The notes under the pieces are model-generated. The model saw only the letters and a program-made list of their open reading frames with translations. It was not told the DNA's origin and did not search any database. A stretch of DNA of 6,009 nt from contig CALCUQ010000257.1 in assembly GCA_937906795.1 (NCBI GenBank), positions 1 through 6,009 of the forward strand, read 5' to 3'. Made by a program: the position numbers and the translations under genes. Below, piece after piece: positions 1-5,622 of this stretch. This stretch comes from an uncultured Bacteroidales bacterium (lineage in GTDB: Bacteria; Bacteroidota; Bacteroidia; Bacteroidales; UBA932). Position 1 is the stretch's first letter; every line of letters starts with the position of its first letter.

Positions 1-1
1 G

Positions 2-793
2 TGGTTTGATGCAATGCTTAAGAAAGTTAGTATTGAGATTGAGGATTTGTTGTCTAAATACCGTCTTTCAGAGGCACTTATGGCAATATATAAACTATTC
101 TGGGATGATTTCTGTGCCTGGTATCTGGAAATGGTCAAACCTGCATATGGAACAGCAGCAGACAGTAAAACATATAATGCAACTGTAGATTTCTTTGATT
201 CATTGTTGAGACTGTTGCATCCATTTATGCCTTTCATTACAGAGGAGTTGTGGCAAAATCTTAAGGAACGCAATAGCGGAGAGACTATTATGTTCCAGAC
301 AAATCCTGATTATACCCAATATAATTCAGAGATACTTGCCCAATTTGAAAATGCATCAGAGATTGTTATGAACATTAGAAATATCAGACAATCCAAAGGT
401 ATTTCACCAAAGGATGCATTGGAATTATTGGCTAAGGAGCCTTATAACAACAGCATGGATTCTATAGTTACCAAACTTGCAAATATATCTGCAATAAAAG
501 TTGTGACCTCTTTTGATGCATCATTGCAAGGTGTTAACTTTATGATTAAGACAAATGAATTCTTTGTTCCTTTGACAGAGCATATAAATGTAGAGGAAGA
601 GGTTGCAAAGATGAAATCTGAAATTGAGTATTTTGAAAAATTCCTTAAAGGTGTCAATGCAAAATTGTCAAATGAGAAATTTGTAAATAATGCACCTGAG
701 AATGTTGTGGCAATGGAAAGGAAAAAACAATCAGATGCTCAAACTAAAATAGAGAATTTACAAAACAGAATTAAATCTTTATTAGGAGAATAA
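2..793 (+). CDS. valS: Valyl-tRNA synthetase, C-terminal part (5' end outside window)
   Basis: This class I enzyme charges tRNA-Val with valine in the cytoplasm. The frame is open from the window edge (W-F-D-A-M...), so the ATG at 14 is an internal Met and not the start. The visible 263 residues are about the last third of the usual 870-900; the catalytic HIGH and KMSKS regions and the editing domain lie off the left edge. Two parts can be seen. First comes an all-helical anticodon-binding domain, with the typical LLHPFMPFITEELWQ block near visible residues 71-85. Last come about 65 charged residues (nt ~590-790) forming the antiparallel coiled-coil arm of ValS, with the hallmark AKLSNEKFVNNAPENVV near 220-236. 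The arm contacts the tRNA elbow. The gene ends in TAA one base before the thioesterase ATG, so it probably heads or belongs to the same operon. The reading frame is intact throughout the visible part. Confidence 0.95.
   Translation, partial: WFDAMLKKVSIEIEDLLSKYRLSEALMAIYKLFWDDFCAWYLEMVKPAYGTAADSKTYNATVDFFDSLLRLLHPFMPFITEELWQNLKERNSGETIMFQTNPDYTQYNSEILAQFENASEIVMNIRNIRQSKGISPKDALELLAKEPYNNSMDSIVTKLANISAIKVVTSFDASLQGVNFMIKTNEFFVPLTEHINVEEEVAKMKSEIEYFEKFLKGVNAKLSNEKFVNNAPENVVAMERKKQSDAQTKIENLQNRIKSLLGE
784..788 (+). promoter_or_regulatory. Shine-Dalgarno-like AGGAG for the thioesterase gene
   Basis: AGGAG lies inside the last codons of valS, six bases before the ATG at 795. It supports that start and suggests translation coupled to valS termination. 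It is one of the few clear ribosome binding sites here; most other starts have only A-rich leaders, as is common in Bacteroidota. Confidence 0.6.
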
Positions 794-794
794 T

Positions 795-1199
795 ATGATT
801 GTATCTGAATGTACCTTAGAAGTCAGATATTATGAAACAGACCTTATGGGTATTGTCCATCACTCAAACTATATAAGATATTTTGAGTGTGGACGCCATA
901 AGATGCTTCAAGATATAGGAATGCCAGTTGAAGAGATTGAAAGGAGAGGTTATATGTTGCCTGTTGTTTCAACTTACTGCGTATACAAGACTCCTGCGAA
1001 AATGGGCGATACTTTAAGAATTGTGTCGGTAATGGATCAGATGCCTAAAGCAAAAATTAAAGTGAAAGCACAGATTTTCAATCAAGAGAATGCTTTGATT
1101 GCAGAGGGTGAAGTTGTTATAGGATTCATTCATGCAGATACCAGAAAACCAACCCGCAGACCAGACTTTGTGGAAGAGGTTATGAGTAAATATTTTTAG
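795..1199 (+). CDS. Acyl-CoA thioesterase, YbgC/4-hydroxybenzoyl-CoA thioesterase type
   Basis: The product is a 134-residue single-domain hotdog-fold protein, the normal length for the family, expected to hydrolyse acyl-CoA thioesters in the cytoplasm as a homo-oligomer. The family signature sits at residues 12-31: YYETD, then MGIVHHSNYIRYFE. D16 aligns with the catalytic Asp of YbgC (D18 in E. coli) and of Pseudomonas 4HBT. H22/H23, N25 and E31 are the other conserved positions around the substrate pocket. The remainder follows the family: a strand region with 'GDTLRI' near 71-76 and a late 'AEGEVVIGFI' strand near 103-112. The ATG at 795 is chosen because it begins just before the conserved core and has an AGGAG six bases upstream. 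The substrate cannot be told from sequence. No tol-pal genes are nearby, so a Tol-Pal role like that proposed for enterobacterial YbgC is not supported by context. The stop is TAG. Confidence 0.9.
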   Translation: MIVSECTLEVRYYETDLMGIVHHSNYIRYFECGRHKMLQDIGMPVEEIERRGYMLPVVSTYCVYKTPAKMGDTLRIVSVMDQMPKAKIKVKAQIFNQENALIAEGEVVIGFIHADTRKPTRRPDFVEEVMSKYF

Positions 1200-1218
1200 A
1201 AACACAATAAAAAAACAT

Positions 1219-1431
1219 ATGGGAAATTTATTATTCTTAGGTGGCCTTGGAATGGGCGAGTTGGTAGTAATAGTTTTAATAGTATTACTTTTGTTTGGAG
1301 GGAAAAAAATTCCTGAGCTTATGAAAGGTATAGGCAAGGGTGTTAAAAGTTTTAAAGATGGCGTTAAAGGAATTGAAGATGATATTAATGCCACCAATGA
1401 TGATGAAAACAAAACTAAAGAGATTAAATAG
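1219..1431 (+). CDS. tatA: Twin-arginine translocase subunit TatA/E
   Basis: This is a small single-span membrane protein that oligomerises to form the protein-conducting element of the Tat pathway, which exports folded proteins with twin-arginine signals. The 70 residues show the standard layout: a short N-terminus, a transmembrane helix (~13-26) starting with polar E14, the hinge motif F26-G27 followed by KKIPEL (29-34), an amphipathic helix with glycines and lysines (~33-52), and an acidic, Asn-rich disordered tail. The ATG at 1219 gives a normal N-terminus; the ATG at 1252 would start only two residues before the membrane helix and is less likely. The leader between the thioesterase stop and this start is 19 bases, A-rich, without a Shine-Dalgarno sequence. 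The TAG stop directly abuts the tatC start in the same frame. No TatB-like second copy is present, so this looks like a TatA-TatC minimal system in which TatA covers both roles; that is inference from this window only. Confidence 0.93.
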   Translation: MGNLLFLGGLGMGELVVIVLIVLLLFGGKKIPELMKGIGKGVKSFKDGVKGIEDDINATNDDENKTKEIK

Positions 1432-1434
1432 TTG
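1429..1434 (+). other. Abutting stop-start junction TAG|TTG of tatA and tatC in the same frame
   Basis: The tatA stop codon is followed with no gap by TTG, the first codon that can start tatC, and both genes use the same reading frame. One stop codon alone separates TatA and TatC. This fits termination-reinitiation coupling. If TTG is not the start, the next choice is the ATG at 1450, which begins exactly at the conserved MTFWEHL block. Confidence 0.75.
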
Positions 1435-2214
1435 AGTTCAGATAATCAGATGACGTTTTGGGAGCACTTGGATGAATTGAGAAAAGTGCTCTTTAGGTCT
1501 GCCTTATTTATAGTTGTTTTTATGGTAGCTATATTTTTGGCAAAGGATTTCGTTTTTACTAATATAATTCTTGCACCTATAGATTCTGACTTTGTTCTTT
1601 ACAAATTATTTGATTCAGTATTGTCAAAATTTGGTGTTCCTCCTTTGGAACCGTTTAAAGTTGAACTTATAAATATTGAATTGTCTGCACAATTCTTTAT
1701 TCATATAAGTACTTCTTTTTATTTGGCTTTAGTTGTTTCTATGCCTTTTATCATATATCAGATATGGCTTTTTGTAAAACCGGCTCTATATGATAATGAA
1801 AAAAAAGCAGCCGTTGGAGCATTCACTTTTGCCGGGATTCTCTTTTTTATGGGAGTTCTTGTGGGATATTATTTGATATTTCCTTTAACTCTCAGATTTT
1901 TAGGTACATACCAAGTTAGTGCAAGTGTGGCAAATCAGATTTCACTCCAATCCTACATCTCTATGTTTACATGGTTGATTCTTATTATGGGGGTTGTATT
2001 TGAGATGCCATCATTGGCTGCCATACTCTCTAAATTAGGTATCCTTTCAAAACAGTTCCTCAAATCATACAGAAAGCACGCATTTGTTTTACTGCTTGTT
2101 GTTGCTGCATTTATTACACCAAGTGGAGATCCGTTTACATTAATGGCTGTTGGGTTTCCATTGTATGCATTGTATGAATTAAGTATTTTAGTTTGCCGTG
2201 ATTTCGATAAATAA
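1432..2214 (+). CDS. tatC: Twin-arginine translocase subunit TatC
   Basis: TatC is the six-span inner-membrane receptor that binds twin-arginine signal peptides and recruits TatA. Numbered from the TTG at 1432 it is 260 residues, a normal length. Conserved sites are the cytoplasmic N-terminal block HLDELR (12-17, with E15), P49 in the first periplasmic loop, the first cytoplasmic loop FVKPALYDNEK (114-124, with E123, part of the signal-peptide site), E191 inside helix 4 (VVFEMP), and TPSGDPF (229-235) between helices 5 and 6. The spans lie near 20-38, 86-111, 129-152, 173-197, 214-229 and 234-250. The first periplasmic loop (~40-85) is longer than in E. coli, a trait I associate with Bacteroidota. 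The start is uncertain: TTG 1432 gives six extra residues, whereas ATG 1450 starts at the conserved block; related proteins usually have a few residues before it, slightly favouring TTG. The last 17 bases overlap the next gene. Confidence 0.93.
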   Translation: MSSDNQMTFWEHLDELRKVLFRSALFIVVFMVAIFLAKDFVFTNIILAPIDSDFVLYKLFDSVLSKFGVPPLEPFKVELINIELSAQFFIHISTSFYLALVVSMPFIIYQIWLFVKPALYDNEKKAAVGAFTFAGILFFMGVLVGYYLIFPLTLRFLGTYQVSASVANQISLQSYISMFTWLILIMGVVFEMPSLAAILSKLGILSKQFLKSYRKHAFVLLLVVAAFITPSGDPFTLMAVGFPLYALYELSILVCRDFDK

Positions 2215-2533
2215 TGTATCAGTCTCATTTGGAGGATTTACTCTTTTAAATGATATAAATTTTCATATCACCGACAAAGACAGAATAGGTCTTGTAGGTA
2301 AGAATGGTGCCGGGAAATCAACTTTACTTAAGCTGATACTGGGACTGAATTCTCCTACGCAAGGTAATATAATGGTTCCAGCCTCTGTGAAATTGGGTTA
2401 TCTGCCCCAACAAATGGAGCATTCCAAGGATAAGACTGTTATAGACGAAGCATTGACAGCTTTTAATGAACTGATTGAAAAAAAGAAAGAAGTTGAGCTG
2501 TTAAGTGAACAGATTGCAAATGCCACAGATTAA
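2198..2533 (+). CDS. ABC-F ATPase, N-terminal fragment upstream of a frameshift
   Basis: These 111 residues are the start of an ABC-F protein, a soluble two-ATPase-domain factor that binds the ribosomal E site and acts on translation or antibiotic resistance; it is not a transporter and has no membrane spans. Visible are the N-terminal strand MISINNVSVSFGG, Walker A GKNGAGKST (34-42), the Q-loop GYLPQQ (68-73), and the first helix of the Arm insertion (~89-110). Then a TAA cuts the frame before the signature motif and Walker B, so the fragment alone cannot form a working ATPase domain. The start is GTG at 2198: it gives the usual N-terminus, and no in-frame ATG exists nearby. It overlaps tatC by 17 bases, suggesting coupled translation. 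The rest of the gene is in the next feature; a single missing base separates them. Confidence 0.85.
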   Translation: MISINNVSVSFGGFTLLNDINFHITDKDRIGLVGKNGAGKSTLLKLILGLNSPTQGNIMVPASVKLGYLPQQMEHSKDKTVIDEALTAFNELIEKKKEVELLSEQIANATD

Positions 2534-2540
2534 AAGAGTT
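2526..2540 (+). other. One-base deletion (frameshift) inside the ABC-F gene
   Basis: Upstream the frame reads ...N-A-T-D then TAA at 2531-2533; downstream the homologous protein continues in the frame starting at 2533 as K-E-F-Q-D-F. Adding one base restores continuity: TA(T/C) gives D-Y-K-E-F-Q, and T-D-Y is the usual sequence at this point in related ABC-F proteins. An extra T in the TT run would give D-L-K-E. The rejoined protein would have 638 residues, a normal length. The site lies in the Arm subdomain of the first ATPase domain. The sequence alone cannot separate a real mutation from a read or assembly error. Confidence 0.85.
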
Positions 2541-2559
2541 TCAGGATTTTATAATTAAA

Positions 2560-4113
2560 TTGAATCATCTGAATGATGCTATTTCTGTTCTGGAGCAAGA
2601 GCCAATAGAAAGTCAGGCAGAAAAGGTGTTGTTGGGATTGGGATTCAAAAGAGACCAACTTGTAAGACCTACTTCAACCTTTAGCCAAGGTTGGAATATG
2701 AGAATAGAATTGGCTAAAGTGCTTTTGAAGAAACCGGATGTGCTTTTGCTTGATGAGCCAACAAACCATCTGGATATAGAATCAATTGAGTGGTTTGAGG
2801 ACTACCTTAAAAATTTCCCCGGAGCAATTGTTCTTATTTCTCACGACAGAAAATTCCTTGACAACATTACCAAAAGAACAGTTGAGATAATGTTGGGAAA
2901 GATTTATGATTACAAAGTTCCATACACAAAATATAAGGAATTGAGAGCCGAACGGATGCAGCAGCAAATGGCTGCATATGAAAACCAGCAGAAACTCATT
3001 GAAAAGACTGAAGAGTTCATTGAAAGGTTCAGATATAAGGCAACAAAAAGTAATCAGGTTCAGAGCAGAATAAAACAGCTCGACAAATTGGAAAGGATAG
3101 AGGTAGATGTTGAAGACAAATCTGCTCTAAGTGTAAAATTCCCACCAGCTCCAAGAAGTGGACAGGTTGTGTTTTCTGCCAAAGATGCTGTAATTGGTTA
3201 TGGACAGAAAGTAATTCTTGATTCAGTTGATTTGAATATTGAAAGGGGGGAGAAGATAGCTTTTGTTGGACGCAATGGAGAGGGTAAGACAACCTTAATG
3301 AGAATAATTACAAAAGAATTGTATCCAATTGACGGGCAGGCTGGATTAGGATATAATGTTGATATGGGTTATTTTGCCCAGAATCAGGAAGATATCCTTG
3401 ATAAAAACGATACTGTCTTTGAGACACTGGATAAAATTGCAGTAGGGGATATAAGAACAAAATTGAGAGATATATTGGCTGCATTCCTGTTTAGGGGAGA
3501 GGATATAGACAAGAAAGTGGCTGTGTTGAGTGGTGGAGAGAGAGCACGTCTTGCAATGGCAAAACTTATGTTGAGGCCTCACAATCTTCTTGCACTTGAC
3601 GAGCCTACCAATCATATGGATCTTGTCTCAAAAGATATCCTCAAACAGGCTCTTATAAATTATGATGGTACAATTGTTATTGTTTCTCATGACAGAGATT
3701 TTCTGGATGGTCTTGTAAATAAGGTTTATGAATTTAAAGATGGTAAAGTAAAAGAGCATCTGGGAGGAATAAATGATTTTCTTATAAAGAAAAAGATGGA
3801 GAACCTTAATGAACTTGAGAGGAAAACTCAGGGGAAGAATGAGGTTTCTTTGTCGGCCGACAAACAAGAAGCACAACTCTCTTTTCTTCAAATGAAAGAG
3901 AGGGAAAAGGCAAAAAGAAAAGTAAAAGCACAGTTTGAGAAGTGTGAGCAGAAGATAATGGAGCTGGAAGAGGTAATAAAGGATATAGAGACCAGGTTGT
4001 GCAGTGAAACAGACCATGTTAAAATAACTGAACTTACATTAGAATATAACACTGCCAAAACACAGTTGGATGAGCAGATGGATCTTTGGGCAGAGTTGAG
4101 TGAACAACTATAA
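2560..4113 (+). CDS. ABC-F ATPase, main C-terminal fragment downstream of the frameshift
   Basis: This is the rest of the ABC-F gene. The coordinates start at a TTG, but homology runs back to about 2533, and I doubt that 2560 is a true start; the first in-frame ATG (2698) is already past the signature motif. Numbering for the rejoined 638-residue protein: first signature FSQGW (162-166, with Gln where FSGGW is usual), Walker B VLLLDEPTNHLD (182-193), H-switch H216, a basic helical linker of the P-site tRNA interaction type (~245-305, with FIERFRYKATKSNQVQSRIK), second Walker A GRNGEGKTT (358-366), signature LSGGE (444-448), Walker B with D468 in LALDEPTNHMD, and H-switch H498. The last ~70 residues form a Lys/Glu-rich coiled coil like the C-terminal domain of Uup-type proteins. 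Every motif after the break is intact, so any inactivation is recent. Ten bases separate it from rlmB. Whether it is a housekeeping or a resistance ABC-F cannot be said. Confidence 0.88.
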   Translation: MNHLNDAISVLEQEPIESQAEKVLLGLGFKRDQLVRPTSTFSQGWNMRIELAKVLLKKPDVLLLDEPTNHLDIESIEWFEDYLKNFPGAIVLISHDRKFLDNITKRTVEIMLGKIYDYKVPYTKYKELRAERMQQQMAAYENQQKLIEKTEEFIERFRYKATKSNQVQSRIKQLDKLERIEVDVEDKSALSVKFPPAPRSGQVVFSAKDAVIGYGQKVILDSVDLNIERGEKIAFVGRNGEGKTTLMRIITKELYPIDGQAGLGYNVDMGYFAQNQEDILDKNDTVFETLDKIAVGDIRTKLRDILAAFLFRGEDIDKKVAVLSGGERARLAMAKLMLRPHNLLALDEPTNHMDLVSKDILKQALINYDGTIVIVSHDRDFLDGLVNKVYEFKDGKVKEHLGGINDFLIKKKMENLNELERKTQGKNEVSLSADKQEAQLSFLQMKEREKAKRKVKAQFEKCEQKIMELEEVIKDIETRLCSETDHVKITELTLEYNTAKTQLDEQMDLWAELSEQL

Positions 4114-4123
4114 ATTATAAAAT

Positions 4124-4876
4124 ATGGAGCAGCAAGAGATTAAAAAGAATTATTTATTTGGAATGCACCCTGTTTTTGAAGCAATCTCAGCAGGGAAAAA
4201 TATTGAAAAAGTGTTTTTGAAGAAAGGGCTTGAGGGTGAGCAGTTCTTTAATCTTTTTTCATTGTTACAGCAGAAAAATATTCCTTTTCAATTTGTGCCT
4301 GTAGAGAGACTGGATAGAATAACAAAAGCAAGACATCAAGGAGTTATAGCAGTTATTGCCAGTGTTGATTATGTGTCTCTTGAAGATGCTGTTGAAGTGG
4401 CTTTAAGTAAAAAAGACAAAGCACCTTTGATTTTAATGCTTGATGGTGTAAGTGATGTGAGAAATTTTGGGGCTATTGCAAGAACTGCTGAGTGTGCGGG
4501 TGTTGATTGTATTATTCTCCCAGCTAAAGGAGGTGCTTCAATTACTCCAGACTCAATTAAAACATCTGCTGGTGCATTGCTTAGAATTAACGTGTCCAAA
4601 GTGCCTAACCTTAAGACTGCTGTGTTCTATTTGTTACAAAGCGATTTTCAGATTATTACCTGTACAGAAAAGGCAGAGGGTTACATTTATGATGTTGATT
4701 TTACTGTTCCTACGGCAATCATTATGGGTTCTGAGGATAAAGGTATTTCTGATTCGATAAGAAATCTTGCCAGTGCTGAGGCTAAAATTCCTATGGCCGG
4801 AAAAATAGGATCTTTGAATGTATCAAATGCCGCTGCAATAGTTTTATATGAAGCAGTAAGACAGAGAACAAAATAG
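4124..4876 (+). CDS. rlmB: 23S rRNA (guanosine-2251-2'-O)-methyltransferase RlmB, TrmH/SpoU family
   Basis: The enzyme transfers a methyl group from S-adenosylmethionine to the ribose of a guanosine in the peptidyl-transferase P loop of 23S rRNA, acting as a dimer in the cytoplasm. The 250-residue product has the usual two parts. The first is an L30e-like substrate-binding domain (~8-80) opening with FGMHPVFEAI and closing with the typical HQGVIAV (71-77). The second is a SPOUT knotted domain (~100-248) with motif 1 (D107-R120, RNFGAIAR, with N114 and catalytic-type R120), motif 2 IIMGSEDKGIS (199-209, with E204), and motif 3 IPMAGKIGSLNVSNAA (222-237, with S230 and N232), ending in EAVRQR. 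The ATG at 4124 sits 10 bases after the ABC-F stop without a Shine-Dalgarno sequence. The family assignment to RlmB rather than TrmH rests on the L30e domain, the HQG motif and the EAVRQR end. Its TAG stop is one base from the stop of a relative on the other strand. Confidence 0.9.
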   Translation: MEQQEIKKNYLFGMHPVFEAISAGKNIEKVFLKKGLEGEQFFNLFSLLQQKNIPFQFVPVERLDRITKARHQGVIAVIASVDYVSLEDAVEVALSKKDKAPLILMLDGVSDVRNFGAIARTAECAGVDCIILPAKGGASITPDSIKTSAGALLRINVSKVPNLKTAVFYLLQSDFQIITCTEKAEGYIYDVDFTVPTAIIMGSEDKGISDSIRNLASAEAKIPMAGKIGSLNVSNAAAIVLYEAVRQRTK

Positions 4877-4877
4877 T

Positions 4878-5621
4878 TTATCGTCTGAATTCAGCACAAA
4901 TTATTGCTGTAGCAACTGCAACATTCAATGATTCTGATGTGTTTGAGTTTGCAGGATACGCAGGAATAAGGAGCTTGTTGTTTACAAGCTCTTTTATTTT
5001 GTCTGATATTCCAAATGACTCGCTTCCCATTATAACCAATCCTTTTTTATCCAATTGTGATGAATAAATGTTTTTGCCATCAAGGAAGGTTCCATACACA
5101 GGCATATTCTCTTTGATGAAAATCTCTATAATCTCTTCCAAAGGATGGTAAATGACTTTTTTTCTGAAAATAGCCCCCATTGTAGCCTGTACAACCTTAG
5201 GATTGTATGCCTCAACTGTCCCTTCTTGTGCAAAAATTGCATCAATGCCAAACCAGTCTGCAATTCTAATGATTGTACCCAGATTTCCCGGATCCTTGAT
5301 TGTATCCAAGCCCAAAAAAAGTGAATCCTGTTTGTTTTTTAGAGTCTCACTCAAATGGCTTACTATATATTCTTTGTTGTAAATGGGTTTCTCTATAACT
5401 GCAAGTATTGGAGAAGGAGTGTTAAGGTTTGATATTCTTCCCATACACTCCCTTCCAATCTCAGATTCTTTATATATTTCTTTTACTTTGAAATCTGAAT
5501 TCAAAGCCTCCTGAACAACTTTTTCTCCTTCTGCAACAAACAAATTGTACTGGTCTCTGAACTTTTTCTGCCCCAGAGACTTGATAAATTTAATTTGCTT
5601 GGCCGAAAGTTGTGCAGACAT
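4878..5621 (-). CDS. TrmH/SpoU-family RNA 2'-O-methyltransferase with MRM3-like N-terminal domain
   Basis: This is a second SPOUT methyltransferase, 247 residues, predicted to methylate a ribose in rRNA or tRNA; the target is not evident. The N-terminal domain (~1-80) starts with helices KQIKFIKSLGQKKFRDQYNLF and then VAEGEKVV (29-36), as in the MRM3-like substrate-binding domain, and differs from the FGMHPV opening of the adjacent RlmB. The catalytic domain shows motif 1 DPGNLGTIIRIADWFGI (110-126, with N113 and R119), motif 2 IMGSESFGIS (197-206), and motif 3 IPAYPANSNTSESLNVAVATA (219-239, with S231 and N233), ending CAEFRR. The ATG (5621-5619) lies one base after the speA stop, with a weak TAGGA a few bases upstream inside the end of speA, so the two genes are very likely cotranscribed. 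The 3' end faces rlmB with one base between the stops. All motifs are present, so it should be active. Confidence 0.9.
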   Translation of the reverse strand: MSAQLSAKQIKFIKSLGQKKFRDQYNLFVAEGEKVVQEALNSDFKVKEIYKESEIGRECMGRISNLNTPSPILAVIEKPIYNKEYIVSHLSETLKNKQDSLFLGLDTIKDPGNLGTIIRIADWFGIDAIFAQEGTVEAYNPKVVQATMGAIFRKKVIYHPLEEIIEIFIKENMPVYGTFLDGKNIYSSQLDKKGLVIMGSESFGISDKIKELVNNKLLIPAYPANSNTSESLNVAVATAIICAEFRR

Positions 5622-5622
5622 A

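Noticed and set aside
14..793. ATG at 14 as the start of a separate 259-residue protein
   Set aside because: The frame is open to the window edge, and the content is plainly the anticodon-binding domain and C-terminal arm of ValS, so this is a gene fragment cut by the window.
1286..1293. TACTTTTG, a match to the Bacteroides -7 promoter box TAnnTTTG, inside tatA
   Set aside because: It lies in the AT-rich codons of the TatA membrane helix, and no well-spaced -33 TTTG element is upstream. A chance match is likely.
1197..1431. Reassignment of TAG to a sense codon, which would fuse tatA and tatC
   Set aside because: TAG also ends the thioesterase and rlmB at the normal family lengths. Reading through TAG 1197 would add an unrelated tail to the thioesterase, and TatA has its normal length, so TAG works as a stop.
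2479..2485. A AAA AAG, a dnaX-type -1 slippery heptamer, correctly phased in the ABC-F zero frame upstream of the broken junction
   Set aside because: A -1 slip here enters a frame that stops at TGA 2494-2496 (and again at 2506-2508), well before 2533, so it cannot join the two ABC-F halves. It encodes ordinary Lys codons in the Arm helix.
3628..4017. Long antisense open frames opposite the ABC-F, thioesterase/tatA and rlmB genes
   Set aside because: They are shadows of well-recognised genes; their translations are low-complexity or Leu/Ser/Cys/Phe-rich with no recognisable family and no start signals.
4860..4910. A shared bidirectional terminator between rlmB and the opposite methyltransferase
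   Set aside because: No GC-rich inverted repeat with a T-run is visible around 4877; only a 4-bp stem (TTGC...GCAA) occurs nearby inside the coding sequence.
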